DNA of 37,768 bases from Candidatus Sulfopaludibacter sp. Lineage in GTDB: Bacteria; Acidobacteriota; Terriglobia; Bryobacterales; Bryobacteraceae. The first letter of the stretch is position 1. Each line of letters begins with the position of its first letter. Under the pieces are notes generated by a model, which saw only the letters and a program-made list of their open reading frames with translations, was not told the DNA's origin and ran no database searches. The position numbers and the translations under genes are program-made. Positions 16,374 through 28,030 of the stretch are shown here, piece by piece. The stretch lies in the NCBI GenBank assembly GCA_031292755.1, contig JARLGM010000052.1, forward strand, positions 1 through 37,768, given 5' to 3'.

Positions 16374-17267
16374 TCAATTGACAGTAGGAGCCCTTTCCGC
16401 GTGATCTACAACGAGAATATCAATTGGCCCCTTCCGCGATTCCAGTCTGAGGCCAAGCTGTTTCTGAATAGCGCCCATCAAACCGAGTCCCGATGCTTGC
16501 AGGTTCGGCTCCTGTGCTCCCACGCGGCCGGCCGGAAGGGAGGGAATAGGGTCACCAACCCATGAAAGAATGAAGTCATACCTTCCAGTCAATCCGGTCG
16601 CGTTGATCACAGGCTTATCGACCTGAAACGACAAAAAATTGACAAACTGCTCCATGGTTTCCTGGGTAGCTCTCATGCGAGCATGTCCATCGGGCGTCGA
16701 CAGCATCGGAGGCCCGCCGGGCTGCAGGACCGGGAATCCATTTTCATCGAGAACTACCTTTGCCCGGCCCCGCGGTGGTGCGACGGCCGCAGTTCCCGGC
16801 TCTTCCTCTGGCTTCCCCGCCTCCGTCAAGAACGTCGGGCCGTTCTTGGCAACTACCAATTGGTACAGAGGGAGTTCCTTTGACTCGTGATGGACCTTCA
16901 ACTTAAATCGATCTGCAAGCAGATTCTGCATCATCAGACGAAACTGCTCTTGGGTCGTGCCTTGGGGCACTTTAGCCGCAACGTCGAACAACGATGAATC
17001 CATCCAAGGCTGCCCGTAAAACTGATAGTACTTCAAGTCATACGCGGTAACTATCAGCACCGTAAGACTCCAGTTGCGAGCGGCGAATAGGGTCGGGTCG
17101 CTCGACCCCGGTCCGCCACTTTGTGACGGACGCACACGAACGCCTGTGGTTTGGACCGCTGGCTTAACCGACGCGGCTTCAAATGTCTGGGCGACCGCAG
17201 ACGAGCCGAAATCAACCAGACAGAACCACAAGAAAGCAGAAATCATTGCCGGCCATCTGTTGGTCAT
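16374..17267 (-). CDS. TIGR03435 family exported protein, copy 2
   Basis: 297 residues with an N-terminal signal sequence ending near VAQT. The family signature is complete: TFEAASVKPA immediately after cleavage, LIVTAYDLKYYQFYGQPWMDSSLFDVAAKVP, the E-Q-F-R-L-M-M-Q-N-L-L-A-D-R-F-K-L block, then LPLYQLVVAKNGP and VVDHAERAPTVN at the end. This is the large paralogous set first noted in Candidatus Solibacter; its role is unknown. It starts 2 nt after the stop of the neighbouring copy and reads in the same direction, so the pair is a tandem duplication now clearly diverged. Confidence 0.88.
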   Translation of the reverse strand: MTNRWPAMISAFLWFCLVDFGSSAVAQTFEAASVKPAVQTTGVRVRPSQSGGPGSSDPTLFAARNWSLTVLIVTAYDLKYYQFYGQPWMDSSLFDVAAKVPQGTTQEQFRLMMQNLLADRFKLKVHHESKELPLYQLVVAKNGPTFLTEAGKPEEEPGTAAVAPPRGRAKVVLDENGFPVLQPGGPPMLSTPDGHARMRATQETMEQFVNFLSFQVDKPVINATGLTGRYDFILSWVGDPIPSLPAGRVGAQEPNLQASGLGLMGAIQKQLGLRLESRKGPIDILVVDHAERAPTVN

Positions 17268-17269
17268 AT

Positions 17270-18130
17270 TCAGTTACTTGTTGGCACCTTCTGCGCTTTG
17301 TCGATCGCCAACAGCTCCACCTGTTCGTTCTCCCGCTGCAGCTTGAGACCTAACTGTTCTTCGACGGCAGCGAAAAGCGACGGTCCCAACGGAGCATCGC
17401 CCCTCGGCTTGGCGTCGTCCGGCTCCCACGTCAGGCTGAATGAGTAAATCCCGTCCAACTGCGTTTTATCCTTGACGGGGCGGTCCAGATTGGACGATAG
17501 CCATGTGGCAAACCCCGCCATGGTGGCGCTCGCCATATGAAAGGAGCGCCCGGGCACGTGTTCCCCTCTGCGCATGGCAGCCATCCTGGCTTCGAGAAAG
17601 GCAGACGCGCTCTTCTTCATGGCGGCTTTCCTCTCCTCATCGTCCTTATACTCCGGCAGCTTTTCCGCCGGCTTCAGCTTCGGACCGTTCTTCGCCACCG
17701 TCAAAGAGTACACGGCCAGCGTCTTCGTCTCCCGGTGAAGGCTGATCTGGAAGCGCTCCGTCAGCAACTCCTGCAACATCAGCCGCAACTGTTCGCCGCT
17801 GGTCCCTGGCGGCACCTTGGCGACAATGTCATACCGTTCCGTATCGAGCCAGTCCGGCCCCGAGATCTGGTCGGCCGATACATCGTAGGCCCGCTTTAGC
17901 AACATCTTCAGCGTGACTCCGACGTAGTCGATCCGGCCGGGATCTTTGCTGCCAGGGCCGCCCTGGAAACGGACCTGTTCTTCCATGGGACCCTTGAGAA
18001 ACGGCATCACCCCAGCCGGCCCATTCGGCGCCGCGGGCTTGACCGAGGCAACCTCGAACGAAGGGGCCTGCGGTGTCTGGGCACTTGCCGTCAGCGCCCA
18101 CACCGCCATGCATCGCAATACCAACAACAT
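17270..18130 (-). CDS. TIGR03435 family exported protein, copy 1
   Basis: 286 residues with a signal peptide ending at TASAQT. The same ordered blocks as its neighbour are seen: PSFEVASVKPA, LKMLLKRAYDVSADQISGPDWLDTERYDIVAKVPPG split across strands, LRLMLQELLTERFQISLHRETK, VYSLTVAKNGPKL and LLAIDKAQKVPTSN at the C-terminus. ATG 18130 is preferred to GTG 18151 because GAGGTGAGG lies about 8 nt before it and the signal peptide then starts normally. It is divergent from the ADOP permease gene (95 nt between starts), a pairing that may mean shared control. Confidence 0.88.
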   Translation of the reverse strand: MLLVLRCMAVWALTASAQTPQAPSFEVASVKPAAPNGPAGVMPFLKGPMEEQVRFQGGPGSKDPGRIDYVGVTLKMLLKRAYDVSADQISGPDWLDTERYDIVAKVPPGTSGEQLRLMLQELLTERFQISLHRETKTLAVYSLTVAKNGPKLKPAEKLPEYKDDEERKAAMKKSASAFLEARMAAMRRGEHVPGRSFHMASATMAGFATWLSSNLDRPVKDKTQLDGIYSFSLTWEPDDAKPRGDAPLGPSLFAAVEEQLGLKLQRENEQVELLAIDKAQKVPTSN

Positions 18131-18224
18131 GTGCCGGACCTCACCTCGCACTTTACGTCAAATCTCCTGCCAACGCCACGCCCCCGAACTCCGTCTAATC
18201 AGAGAATAACGAGGAGGACTTTCC

Positions 18225-20714
<2,490 letters not shown>

Positions 20715-20721
20715 TCGCGCA

Positions 20722-22179
20722 CTACAGCAATTTTTGCGCGATCAGGCACGCAATCGCCAGCGTGGCGCACAGAAGAGGAAACCAGTCTCCGAAGCGCGTA
20801 TAGACCGTCTTCCGGCTTTCGTAATTGAACCCGGTGTAAGAGGTCGCTTGTACATACAATGGCAGACGGCCGCGCAGGCGCCCGGCAGCGTCGATGGTCG
20901 CGGTGATGCCGTCGTTGGTGGAGCGCAGGATCCAGCGGCGGTTTTCGGCGGCGCGCATCCGGACGATTTCCAGGTGCTGCAACCGCGCGGCGCTGTGGCC
21001 GAACCAACCATCGTTGGAAATGTTGAAGAGCACCTCGGCCCCGCCGTCAGCAAACTTGCGCACGAAATTGGGAAACACGGATTCGTAGCAGATGAAGGCT
21101 CCGATGCGATGCCCGTCCACCGGCGATACCACCACGCGGCGCCCCGCGGCGAAATCTCCGACCTCGGTGGAAATTTTGGTCGCCAGCGCGCCGAACGGCC
21201 AGGGGACGAACTCGCCGAAAGGCACCAGGTTCACCTTATCGTACCGGCTCACGGCAAAACCCGAGGGAGAAACCAGCGCGGCGGAGTTGAGCGGTGCGCC
21301 GGCAGCCGTGTGGGCCACAATGCCCAACAGCACGTAAGCATGAGCCGCCCGCGCCAGGGTATCGATGTAGGTTCGGAAGTGTTGGTCCTCATAATAATAG
21401 AAGGGCGCCGGAACTTCGGGCCAGACAATGATGGAGGGCGGCCTGGAAGCCTGCAAAAGCGCGCTGCGCAGGGACAAAGCTACCTGATTGCGCTCCATAT
21501 CGTCGAGCGAGTTCGCGGTCCACTGTTCGGTTTCGGAGATGTTCGGCTGGTTGAGCAGCGCGGTCTCATGCCCGCGGGCGGCCGGCGGCAGATCGGGCAG
21601 AAATCCCAGAAACGGCAGCACGATCAGCCACAGCAGTTCCAGTCGTGGGCGGCGCAGCACGGCCAGGGCAAGCCCGGCGGACATCATGGCGAAGACGAAC
21701 GAAATTCCGTACACGCCGGTTAGCGGCGCCAGGCGGAGCGGGTACCCCATATCGATGCCGGCGTTTCCCAGGGCCAGCCACGCAAAACCCAGGGGGCCAT
21801 GCGTCACTTCCACCGCGACCCATAAGGCAGCGACCGCCGGAATGGCCCACCACCGCCGCATCAGGATACCAGCGAGCCAGGTGAACACGCCCATGTGGAG
21901 CGCCTTGGCGAAACAAAACAGCAGGAAGACAGCCCAGCCGGCGGCATCGCCCAAACCGCCGTGGTAGGACAGCACAAACTGGATCCAATAGCAGACGCCG
22001 AACCAGTAGACGACGCCGGCAATCCAGCCCCACAGAAAACGGCGCAGCGGGCGCGCTTCCCGCGCGGCGGCCACCAGCAGGGGCGCCAGCGCTACCGGGG
22101 CGAGCCACACCAGGCTGAACTTCGGAAACGCCAGGATCAGCAGCACCGCCGAAAGCAGCGCCAGAGCGGCGTTCAGCAC
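20722..22179 (-). CDS. lnt: Apolipoprotein N-acyltransferase
   Basis: 485 residues. About six N-terminal membrane helices (residues 1-200) are followed by a carbon-nitrogen hydrolase (nitrilase-like) domain. The catalytic triad is visible in order: Glu in IIVWPEVPAPFY, Lys in YDKVNLVPFGEFVPW, and Cys in FICYESVFPN. Lnt adds the third acyl chain to lipoproteins at the periplasmic face of the inner membrane. A final helix closes the protein. The start GTG at 22179 overlaps the lipA stop by 7 nt. It is the last gene of the nfeD-to-lnt run and converges with the ADOP gene across 7 nt. Confidence 0.94.
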   Translation of the reverse strand: MLNAALALLSAVLLILAFPKFSLVWLAPVALAPLLVAAAREARPLRRFLWGWIAGVVYWFGVCYWIQFVLSYHGGLGDAAGWAVFLLFCFAKALHMGVFTWLAGILMRRWWAIPAVAALWVAVEVTHGPLGFAWLALGNAGIDMGYPLRLAPLTGVYGISFVFAMMSAGLALAVLRRPRLELLWLIVLPFLGFLPDLPPAARGHETALLNQPNISETEQWTANSLDDMERNQVALSLRSALLQASRPPSIIVWPEVPAPFYYYEDQHFRTYIDTLARAAHAYVLLGIVAHTAAGAPLNSAALVSPSGFAVSRYDKVNLVPFGEFVPWPFGALATKISTEVGDFAAGRRVVVSPVDGHRIGAFICYESVFPNFVRKFADGGAEVLFNISNDGWFGHSAARLQHLEIVRMRAAENRRWILRSTNDGITATIDAAGRLRGRLPLYVQATSYTGFNYESRKTVYTRFGDWFPLLCATLAIACLIAQKLL

Positions 22180-23099
22180 AGGGACCGTCGCGCTTCCTCG
22201 CTCACTTCATCGGCCATGTAGGAACTGCGCACCAGCGGCCCGCTGAACACCATTTTGAAGCCAAGGGAAAGGCCGTAATCGCGGTAGGCCTCAAAAAGCG
22301 CGGGCGTAACATACTCGGCGACCGGCAGATTGCGGCGCGTGGGCTGCAGGTATTGTCCGATGGTGGCGACATCGGTGCCGCTGGCACGCAGGTCGCGCAG
22401 CAGGGCGCGGACTTCCTCTTCGGATTCGCCCAGCCCGACCATGAATCCCGACTTGGTGAGCACACCGGGGGCGTGGCGGCGGGCGAAAGCCAGCACGTCG
22501 AGCGACTGGCGGTAATCGGCCTGCGGGCGCACTTTGCGGTAGAGGCGCGGCACGGTCTCCATATTGTGATTGAAGACATGCGGGGCGGCATCGAGCACGC
22601 GCGCCACGGCGTCCAGGTCGCCGCAGAAATCCGGCGTGAGTACTTCCACGCGGGCCTCGGGAAGGGCGCCGCGCACCTGGCGCACGGTTTCGGCGAAGTG
22701 GCGCGACCCGCCGTCGGGCAGGTCGTCGCGATTCACGCTGGTGATCACCACGTACCGCAAATTCATGCCGGCGGCCATGCGGGCCACGTTTTCGGGCTCG
22801 CACGGGTCCAGCCGCATGTCGTGTTTGGCGGGGTTGGCCTTGGGGACCGAACAGAAACCGCAGCCGCGCGTGCACCAGTTGCCCAGAATCATGAAGGTGG
22901 CAGCGCCGCGGTGAAAGCACTCGTGGATATTGGGGCAGCGCGCGGATTCGCACACGGTGTGCAGGTTCAGTTCGCGAAGCCCGCTCTTCAACCGGTTCAG
23001 CGATTCGAAATGCGTGCGGCTCTTGCGAGCCCACTGGGGAAGGCGCGGGCGCGCAGTCCGGTCACGTGTACCCAGGATCTGTACCAGCGGTTCGCTCAC
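22173..23099 (-). CDS. lipA: Lipoyl synthase (radical SAM)
   Basis: 308 residues. It inserts two sulfur atoms into octanoyl chains on lipoate-dependent enzymes. Both iron-sulfur sites are intact: the auxiliary cluster CX4CX5C (Cys50, Cys55, Cys61 in CESARCPNIHEC) and the radical-SAM CX3CX2C (Cys76, Cys80, Cys83 in CTRGCGFC). The conserved C-terminal RSSYMADE, whose Ser ligates the auxiliary cluster, is also present. I chose GTG 23099, one nucleotide after the SPOR gene stop, over the open frame up to 23132, which overlaps the SPOR gene. lipB is not in the window. Confidence 0.95.
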   Translation of the reverse strand: MSEPLVQILGTRDRTARPRLPQWARKSRTHFESLNRLKSGLRELNLHTVCESARCPNIHECFHRGAATFMILGNWCTRGCGFCSVPKANPAKHDMRLDPCEPENVARMAAGMNLRYVVITSVNRDDLPDGGSRHFAETVRQVRGALPEARVEVLTPDFCGDLDAVARVLDAAPHVFNHNMETVPRLYRKVRPQADYRQSLDVLAFARRHAPGVLTKSGFMVGLGESEEEVRALLRDLRASGTDVATIGQYLQPTRRNLPVAEYVTPALFEAYRDYGLSLGFKMVFSGPLVRSSYMADEVSEEARRSLC

Positions 23100-23100
23100 G

Positions 23101-23706
23101 CTATTTCCCGATCTCGACCTTATACAAACCATTAAACCCGGCCGCTTCCAGATCGGTCTTGGCGCGGCCCTGCGCCGCGCGCTCCGGATACGGGCCTACC
23201 AGGACGCGCGTGAGGCCCTTGGTACCGGGGCTGACGGTGGCGGGGAAACCCTTGTTCTTCAGCGTCCGGACTACTACGTCGGCATCGCTCTTGCCCTGCA
23301 CCGCCATCACCTGCCAGTAGGCTCCGGGGGGCGCTTCGGTCACTGCGGACGGCGCGGCCGGAGGCTCGGCTGCCGGGGCGGCGGTTGACCCGTCCCGCAC
23401 CGGCTGTGTGGAAGGCTGCGGGGACGCTTCGGCAGGCGGCTGTTGCTGACCGTCACTGGCGGCAGGCGGCGTCGCCTGGGGCGCCGGTTGCGCGGGAGCG
23501 GCCGGTTGCGGCCGGCCGTCAGCGGCCCCGGCGGGAGCGGCAGCGGATGTCTCCGGCACCATCTTGGCGGATCGGGGAGAGTTCTGGCCCAGGAAATAAC
23601 CCATGGCCACGCCTACCGCAAAAAGCAGTACGACGATGAAAAAACCACTCATGATCTGGCGGTTGCCAACTACAAATTCTAATTCGCCGGTCTCGTTGTT
23701 TCTCAT
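23101..23706 (-). CDS. SPOR-domain membrane protein
   Basis: 201 residues. A short cytoplasmic tail (about 18 residues) is followed by one transmembrane helix (about residues 19-41), a long Pro/Ala/Gln-rich disordered linker (about 50-120) and a C-terminal SPOR domain (about 125-200: [35 protein letters not shown], and a final KVEIG). SPOR domains bind glycan strands stripped of stem peptides, usually at division sites. The start overlaps the slipin stop by 4 nt (ATGA). This suggests an envelope role for the whole operon. Confidence 0.85.
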   Translation of the reverse strand: MRNNETGELEFVVGNRQIMSGFFIVVLLFAVGVAMGYFLGQNSPRSAKMVPETSAAAPAGAADGRPQPAAPAQPAPQATPPAASDGQQQPPAEASPQPSTQPVRDGSTAAPAAEPPAAPSAVTEAPPGAYWQVMAVQGKSDADVVVRTLKNKGFPATVSPGTKGLTRVLVGPYPERAAQGRAKTDLEAAGFNGLYKVEIGK

Positions 23707-24497
23707 GGTTGATGGATTTCCGCGCCTGGCGCCGGCGGTTGACCCGTCCGGTCCAAAGCGCGTCCCAAAGATGCAATTATATCGAGCGGCAGGGGGAACA
23801 CGATGGTGGTGTTCTTTTCGGTGCCGATTTCCACCAGGGTCTGCAAATAACGCAACTGGATGGCGGCCGGCTGCTTCTGAAGCACCTCAGCCGCCATGGC
23901 CATCTTCTCCGATGCGCTGTACTCGCCTTCGGCATGAATGATTTTGGCGCGCCGCTCGCGTTCGGCTTCCGCCTGCTTGGCGAGGGCCCGGATCATCTGC
24001 TCGGCCAGGTCCACCTGCTTCAGTTCCACCATCGTCACTTTGACGCCCCAGGTGGCGGTGTGCTGGTCCAGGATCGATTGCAGCCGTACATTGAGTTGTT
24101 CCCGCTGGCTGAGGAGTTCGTCGAGCTCCGCTTCGCCCAGCACGCTGCGCAGCGTAGTCTGGGCAAGCTGCGAAGTGGCATACAGGAAATTGGAAACCTC
24201 CAGCACGGCCTTCCGCGGATCGAGCACGCGGAAGAAGATCACGGCGTTCACCTTGACAGTGACGTTGTCCCGCGTCACTACGTCCTGCGAGGGAACTTCC
24301 AGTGTGTCGATGCGCAGCGATACCCGCACGATGCGATCCAGCGGCGCGAATACCAGGATCACGCCGGGCCCTTTGGGCTGCGTCAGTGCGCGTCCCAGGC
24401 GGAAGATGACGCCGCGTTCGTATTCCCGCAGGATCTTGATGGAACTGAGCAGGTACAAACCGAGAATCACTATGACTACCGTAGTTGCGTCGATCAT
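23703..24497 (-). CDS. Slipin/stomatin-like SPFH-domain protein
   Basis: 264 residues: an N-terminal membrane hairpin ([17 protein letters not shown]), then an SPFH/Band-7 domain ([49 protein letters not shown]), a helical coiled region ([22 protein letters not shown]) and a hydrophobic C-terminal oligomerisation patch. Slipins assemble into membrane microdomain scaffolds. Its pairing with an NfeD-type protease gene, 1 nt upstream, is the classic bacterial/archaeal stomatin-operon-partner arrangement, where the protease cleaves the stomatin C-terminus. Confidence 0.92.
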   Translation of the reverse strand: MIDATTVVIVILGLYLLSSIKILREYERGVIFRLGRALTQPKGPGVILVFAPLDRIVRVSLRIDTLEVPSQDVVTRDNVTVKVNAVIFFRVLDPRKAVLEVSNFLYATSQLAQTTLRSVLGEAELDELLSQREQLNVRLQSILDQHTATWGVKVTMVELKQVDLAEQMIRALAKQAEAERERRAKIIHAEGEYSASEKMAMAAEVLQKQPAAIQLRYLQTLVEIGTEKNTTIVFPLPLDIIASLGRALDRTGQPPAPGAEIHQP

Positions 24498-24498
24498 T

Positions 24499-25806
24499 TC
24501 ATTCTCCTGTACGGGGCTCGACGGTGAGAACGAGTCCGTCGATCGCCTTAACCCGAATGCTTGCGCCGGCAGCCACTGGCACCTGGGATACCGCGTTCCA
24601 GTATTCGCCGTGCACGAACACTTTACCCTCCGGCGCGAGGGCCGTGAAGGCGGTCCCGGTCTCGCCGATCATGCCTTCGCTGCCGGTCGCCACCTTATTG
24701 CGGCGGGCGCGGAGGGCGAGTGAGAGTAGCAACACCGTGATGAGCGAGAACGGCAGAGCCAGGGCGATGGCCGTAGACCAATGGATGCGCATTTCAGGGA
24801 AGGGACTGTTGACCAGCATGACGGCGCCAAGCACCATGGAGACCGTGCCACCCACTCCCAACACGCCGTGCGCCGCCATCTTCGCCTCCAGCACGAACAG
24901 GGTGAACGCCAGCAGCAGCAGCGCCACTCCCAGCCAGTTGATGGGCAGTACGGAAAGCGCGGACAGCCCCAGCAGCAGCAGGATAGCGCCCACCACGCCC
25001 GGCGCCACCATCCCGGGCGAGGAGAATTCCACGTAGATACACAGGGCGCCGACTACCAGCAAAATCAAAGCGATGTTCGGATCGGCGATGGCCGAGATAA
25101 TCTTCTGTCGCAGCGACCGCTCGTAGACTTCGATTGTGGCGCCGGCCGTGTGCAGTGTTACGGTTTCGCCATTAAAGCGCGTGACCGTGCGGCCGTCCAG
25201 CGCGCGCAGGAGATCCGCTTCAACCGGCGCGATGAGGTCCACCAGATGCTGGTCCAGGGCTTCTTTTTCGGTGAACGATTTGCTCTCGCGAACGGCAGTC
25301 TCGGCCAGCGCACTGTTACGGCCGCGCCTGCTACAGATACTGCGCATGTAGGCGGCAGCGTCGTTGACCACCTTCTCTTTCATTTCGGCATCCATTTCGC
25401 CGAACATTTCCACGGGGTGAGCGGCGCCGGTGTTGGTGCCGGGGGCCATGGCTGCCACATCGCCGGATTCCAGGATGAAGAATCCGGCCGATGCCGCGCG
25501 GCCTCCGCTGGGCGCTACGTAAGTCGCCACCGGAACCGGCGAGGAAACAATCTGCTGGATGGTTTCCCGCATCGCTTCCATCAGGCCGCCCGGGGTATTC
25601 AGCCGGACCACTACAAGCGCTGCGTTCTCCTGTTTGGCGCGGGCGATCGCGGAAGAAACAATCTCCGTCGTGATGGGATGCACTACGCCGTCCACGTCCA
25701 CCACGATGACCTTTGCGGCGGACAGCGCCTGCGCGGCAAGCGCTAACGCTAACGCGAGAATGGCACCTCTTCCTCGCAATCTACCCTCACTATACACCAC
25801 GCGCAC
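24499..25806 (-). CDS. NfeD-type membrane serine protease (ClpP-like, stomatin operon partner)
   Basis: 435 residues of the long NfeD class. A signal/anchor (residues 13-30) precedes a ClpP-like protease domain (about 33-225), with predicted nucleophile Ser106 in AASAG and general base Lys145 in KEKVVND, matching the Ser-Lys dyad known from the archaeal 1510-N protease. Four or five transmembrane helices follow (about 230-370), then a C-terminal OB-fold NfeD domain ([30 protein letters not shown]). The start is taken as GTG 25806, but there is no clear ribosome-binding site and a start further in is possible. It heads the run with slipin, SPOR, lipA and lnt. Confidence 0.92.
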   Translation of the reverse strand: MRVVYSEGRLRGRGAILALALALAAQALSAAKVIVVDVDGVVHPITTEIVSSAIARAKQENAALVVVRLNTPGGLMEAMRETIQQIVSSPVPVATYVAPSGGRAASAGFFILESGDVAAMAPGTNTGAAHPVEMFGEMDAEMKEKVVNDAAAYMRSICSRRGRNSALAETAVRESKSFTEKEALDQHLVDLIAPVEADLLRALDGRTVTRFNGETVTLHTAGATIEVYERSLRQKIISAIADPNIALILLVVGALCIYVEFSSPGMVAPGVVGAILLLLGLSALSVLPINWLGVALLLLAFTLFVLEAKMAAHGVLGVGGTVSMVLGAVMLVNSPFPEMRIHWSTAIALALPFSLITVLLLSLALRARRNKVATGSEGMIGETGTAFTALAPEGKVFVHGEYWNAVSQVPVAAGASIRVKAIDGLVLTVEPRTGE

Positions 25807-25927
25807 GCGCTGGTCTGAAAAGACTCAATGGTAATCAAACTGATAGAAACTTTTGATTTAGAGATTCCCGTTCCGTAGGTTAAAATAAGAGAGATTAACT
25901 CAGTCCCGACAGGACTCCAAGGAAAAT

Positions 25928-26242
25928 ATGACAAGAAAGCGATCTTCCGAAACTGAACGATCTGTGTCTTCTTCCGCAGCCGCTGTCCCTGCGCGCCGCA
26001 AAACAGTCGCCGAACGGCCCAGGAAGAAGCTCTCGGTTTCGCCGGCTGAGCCTGTGTCACAACCCGCAATCGCGGTGGCTCCTGTCGCGCAAGCAGTTGA
26101 AGCGGTGGCCCTGTATCAGCCCTCCTACGCAGAGGTTGCAGCGCTGGCTTACAGCTTCTGGGAAGCCCGCGGTTGCCAGGGCGGCTCACCCGATGAAGAC
26201 TGGGTGCGCGCCGAGCAGCAACTTCGCCTCCGTACTGCATAA
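25928..26242 (+). CDS. DUF2934-domain protein with disordered basic N-terminus
   Basis: 104 residues. The first 60 or so are Ser/Ala/Pro/Lys/Arg-rich and look disordered, with clusters such as PARRK and RPRKK that could contact nucleic acid. The last 40 form a DUF2934 motif: EVAALAYSFWEARGC-x-GGSPDEDWVRAE, i.e. the family's A-Y-x2-W-E-x2-G ... D-W-x2-A-E pattern. The family's function is unknown; it is widespread in proteobacteria and acidobacteria. A ribosome-binding site (AAGGAA) is well placed. The TAA stop abuts the lexA stop on the other strand with no base between. Confidence 0.75.
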   Translation: MTRKRSSETERSVSSSAAAVPARRKTVAERPRKKLSVSPAEPVSQPAIAVAPVAQAVEAVALYQPSYAEVAALAYSFWEARGCQGGSPDEDWVRAEQQLRLRTA

Positions 26243-26866
26243 TTACCGGTACTTTCTCAGCACGGCCAAGAGCCGGCCCTGTATCTGCACATCCTTTGCC
26301 GGAACTAAAATAGGCTTCAAAGCGGAGTTGGCGGGCTGTAAGCGCACCATATCTCCACCCTCCCGGTAAAATCGCTTGAGGGTCGCGTCATTCCCGGATA
26401 CCAGGGCAACTACAATTTCCCCGTCGCGCGCTTGCGTGATGCGCTCGAGCAGGATCATATCGCCGCTACAGATATGATCGTCGATCATGGAATCGCCATA
26501 CACCTCGAGTGCGAAAGTGTCGCCGCTGCCGGTGAAGTCGGCAAAGCTCAGCGATTCCCGTTGCTCCACGGCTTCTACCGGCGCGCCCGCGGCAATGCGG
26601 CCCATCAAAGGAATCTCCGTGGGCGCAGCCCGCACGCGACGCTGTTCCTGGAGATATTTCGGCGCCAGCTCGAGCGAGCGGCTCTGGTTGAAACCGCGCT
26701 TCAGGTAGTTCTTGTGCTCCAGCACAGAGATATGCTTGTGTACCGTGGCCAGCGAAGCCAACTCCAGTCCGCGAGCGATCTCTTCATAACTCGGGCAATA
26801 GCCATTTTCGTCGACGAATCTGGCGATGAAGTCGAGCACCTGCTTCTGCCGCTTGGTGAGTGCCAT
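26243..26866 (-). CDS. lexA: LexA SOS-response repressor
   Basis: 207 residues. The N-terminal winged helix (KRQKQVLDFIARFVDENGYCPSYEEIA, then LASLATVHKHISVLEHKNYLKR) binds the operator; the C-terminal domain is a self-cleaving Ser-Lys protease. Key residues are intact: scissile Ala93-Gly94 in GRIAAGAP, Ser126 in YGDSM and Lys164 in ATLKRF. It should repress DNA-damage genes and be inactivated by RecA filaments. The recognition sequence for this lineage is not known to me, so I do not mark an operator. The start ATG 26866 is about 20 nt from the nearest GGAGGAGG, which is unusually far. Confidence 0.95.
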   Translation of the reverse strand: MALTKRQKQVLDFIARFVDENGYCPSYEEIARGLELASLATVHKHISVLEHKNYLKRGFNQSRSLELAPKYLQEQRRVRAAPTEIPLMGRIAAGAPVEAVEQRESLSFADFTGSGDTFALEVYGDSMIDDHICSGDMILLERITQARDGEIVVALVSGNDATLKRFYREGGDMVRLQPANSALKPILVPAKDVQIQGRLLAVLRKYR

Positions 26867-26972
26867 AGCTAGTCTGCCTGCCGCAACCTCCTCCTTGTAT
26901 TATTGGCGAACAAAAAGAGAAAGTAAAGCTTTTCCTGCGCCCCGCCGATGGTATCTCTGAGCATCGCTGGAA
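26867..26972. promoter_or_regulatory. Divergent control region between lexA and the degenerate GGDEF gene
   Basis: 106 nt separating the two divergent starts. On the lexA side an AT-rich segment (about 26895-26905) reads AATAATAC on the minus strand, a plausible -10, followed by GGAGGAGG. A stretch CGAACAAAAAG lies next to it and could form part of an operator. If lexA is autoregulated, as is usual, the divergent gene may come under the same control. No binding site can be confirmed from one sequence. Confidence 0.35.
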
Positions 26973-27950
26973 ATGATCTCGATTCGAAAAAACCTGAGCG
27001 AACTGGAGCGTTGTCACCAGGACCGGGATCTTGCGCTGGATTGCTACGTGAATGCACTCCGCAACGCGTCCCATTATGCCATTGAGCTGGATCCGCAAAT
27101 CACCGCGCCGCACCGCGACTACCTGAACGCGTTGGTCGACCATGTCGCTCAAGGGGAAACGGAGGTGTTGACGGAAAGTCGCGCGACGTTGCGCGGATTG
27201 CTGCGCGACTATCGGGATAAAGCCGCGCAATACCTGGCGAAAATCCGCGACGAACTGGCTGGGACTGCAAGGGCGCTTCAGGAAATCACCGAAGCCATGA
27301 CCCAGGGCGATGACGATCACGAAGCCCAGTTGCGCGGCGCTTTGCTCAAACTGCGGGCCATCGCGCGAGCCACCGACGACGGCTTACGCGATTCGCTGGC
27401 GGGAGCGGTGAACACCATTGAGCAGAGCATCGAGCAGATTCGAAAGCAGAACCAGATCACGCTCTCCCAGTTTCTCACCGAGATCCGGATGCTGCACCAG
27501 CGGATCGACGCCATGGAGGCGGCGGCCTCCATTGATGACCTGACTAAGTTATTTAATCGCGCTGAAATGGAAGACAGGATCCGGTCGCACTCCGGCGGTT
27601 ACTGTCTTTTACTCGTCAAGGCAGGCGGCCTGCGAATGGCGGCGGCGAGTTTCAGCCGCGAGGTTTCATCGGAGTTGACCGGAGCCTTTACAAAAAGACT
27701 GAAAAACAGCTTGCCCGAGCAATGCATCATTGGCCGCTGGGCGGAGGAGGATTTTGTCGCCATCCTTCCCAAATCCAAGTCCGATACCGTCAACCACGGA
27801 AAATTCATCGCCGAACACTTAGGTGGATCCTACGCCTGCTTACACAATGGAAAGACCGTCCGGCCGCTGCTCAAGCTTCGTGTGGGAGTAGTGGACAGCA
27901 ATGGAGATAAGCCCGAACGGGTGCTGGAGCGGATCGCTGAATTTCTATAG
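26973..27950 (+). CDS. Coiled-coil protein with a degenerate GGDEF domain
   Basis: 325 residues. Residues 1-185 are almost wholly alpha-helical with heptad-like patterns (for example AQYLAKIRDELAGTARALQEI and IEQSIEQIRKQNQ), without a membrane segment. The GGDEF-family entry motif is present at 188-196 (DDLTKLFNR), but the active-site loop reads Ala-Glu-Glu-Asp-Phe (257-261, in GRWAEEDFVAILP) instead of Gly-Gly-Asp-Glu-Phe. Loss of both glycines should abolish cyclase activity, so a binding or signalling-scaffold role is likelier. ATG 26973 lacks a good ribosome-binding site. The gene is divergent from lexA. Confidence 0.8.
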   Translation: MISIRKNLSELERCHQDRDLALDCYVNALRNASHYAIELDPQITAPHRDYLNALVDHVAQGETEVLTESRATLRGLLRDYRDKAAQYLAKIRDELAGTARALQEITEAMTQGDDDHEAQLRGALLKLRAIARATDDGLRDSLAGAVNTIEQSIEQIRKQNQITLSQFLTEIRMLHQRIDAMEAAASIDDLTKLFNRAEMEDRIRSHSGGYCLLLVKAGGLRMAAASFSREVSSELTGAFTKRLKNSLPEQCIIGRWAEEDFVAILPKSKSDTVNHGKFIAEHLGGSYACLHNGKTVRPLLKLRVGVVDSNGDKPERVLERIAEFL

Positions 27951-27982
27951 GGACACTACGGGAAATAATTAGCCAGATCCGG

Positions 27983-28030
27983 ATGATCGGGGGTTCTATT
28001 AGAATCCGTGGCGGATCATGCTTGTTTTTA
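27983..28030 (+). terminator. Probable intrinsic terminator after the degenerate GGDEF gene
   Basis: An outer stem ATGATC (27983-27988) with GATCAT (28014-28019) encloses a tight inner hairpin GGGTTCT (27991-27997) / AGAATCC (28001-28007, one G-T pair) with loop ATT. The T-rich run CTTGTTTTTA follows at 28021-28030. The structure lies 33 nt after the stop codon. The T-run overlaps the -35 box of the next gene. Confidence 0.5.
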
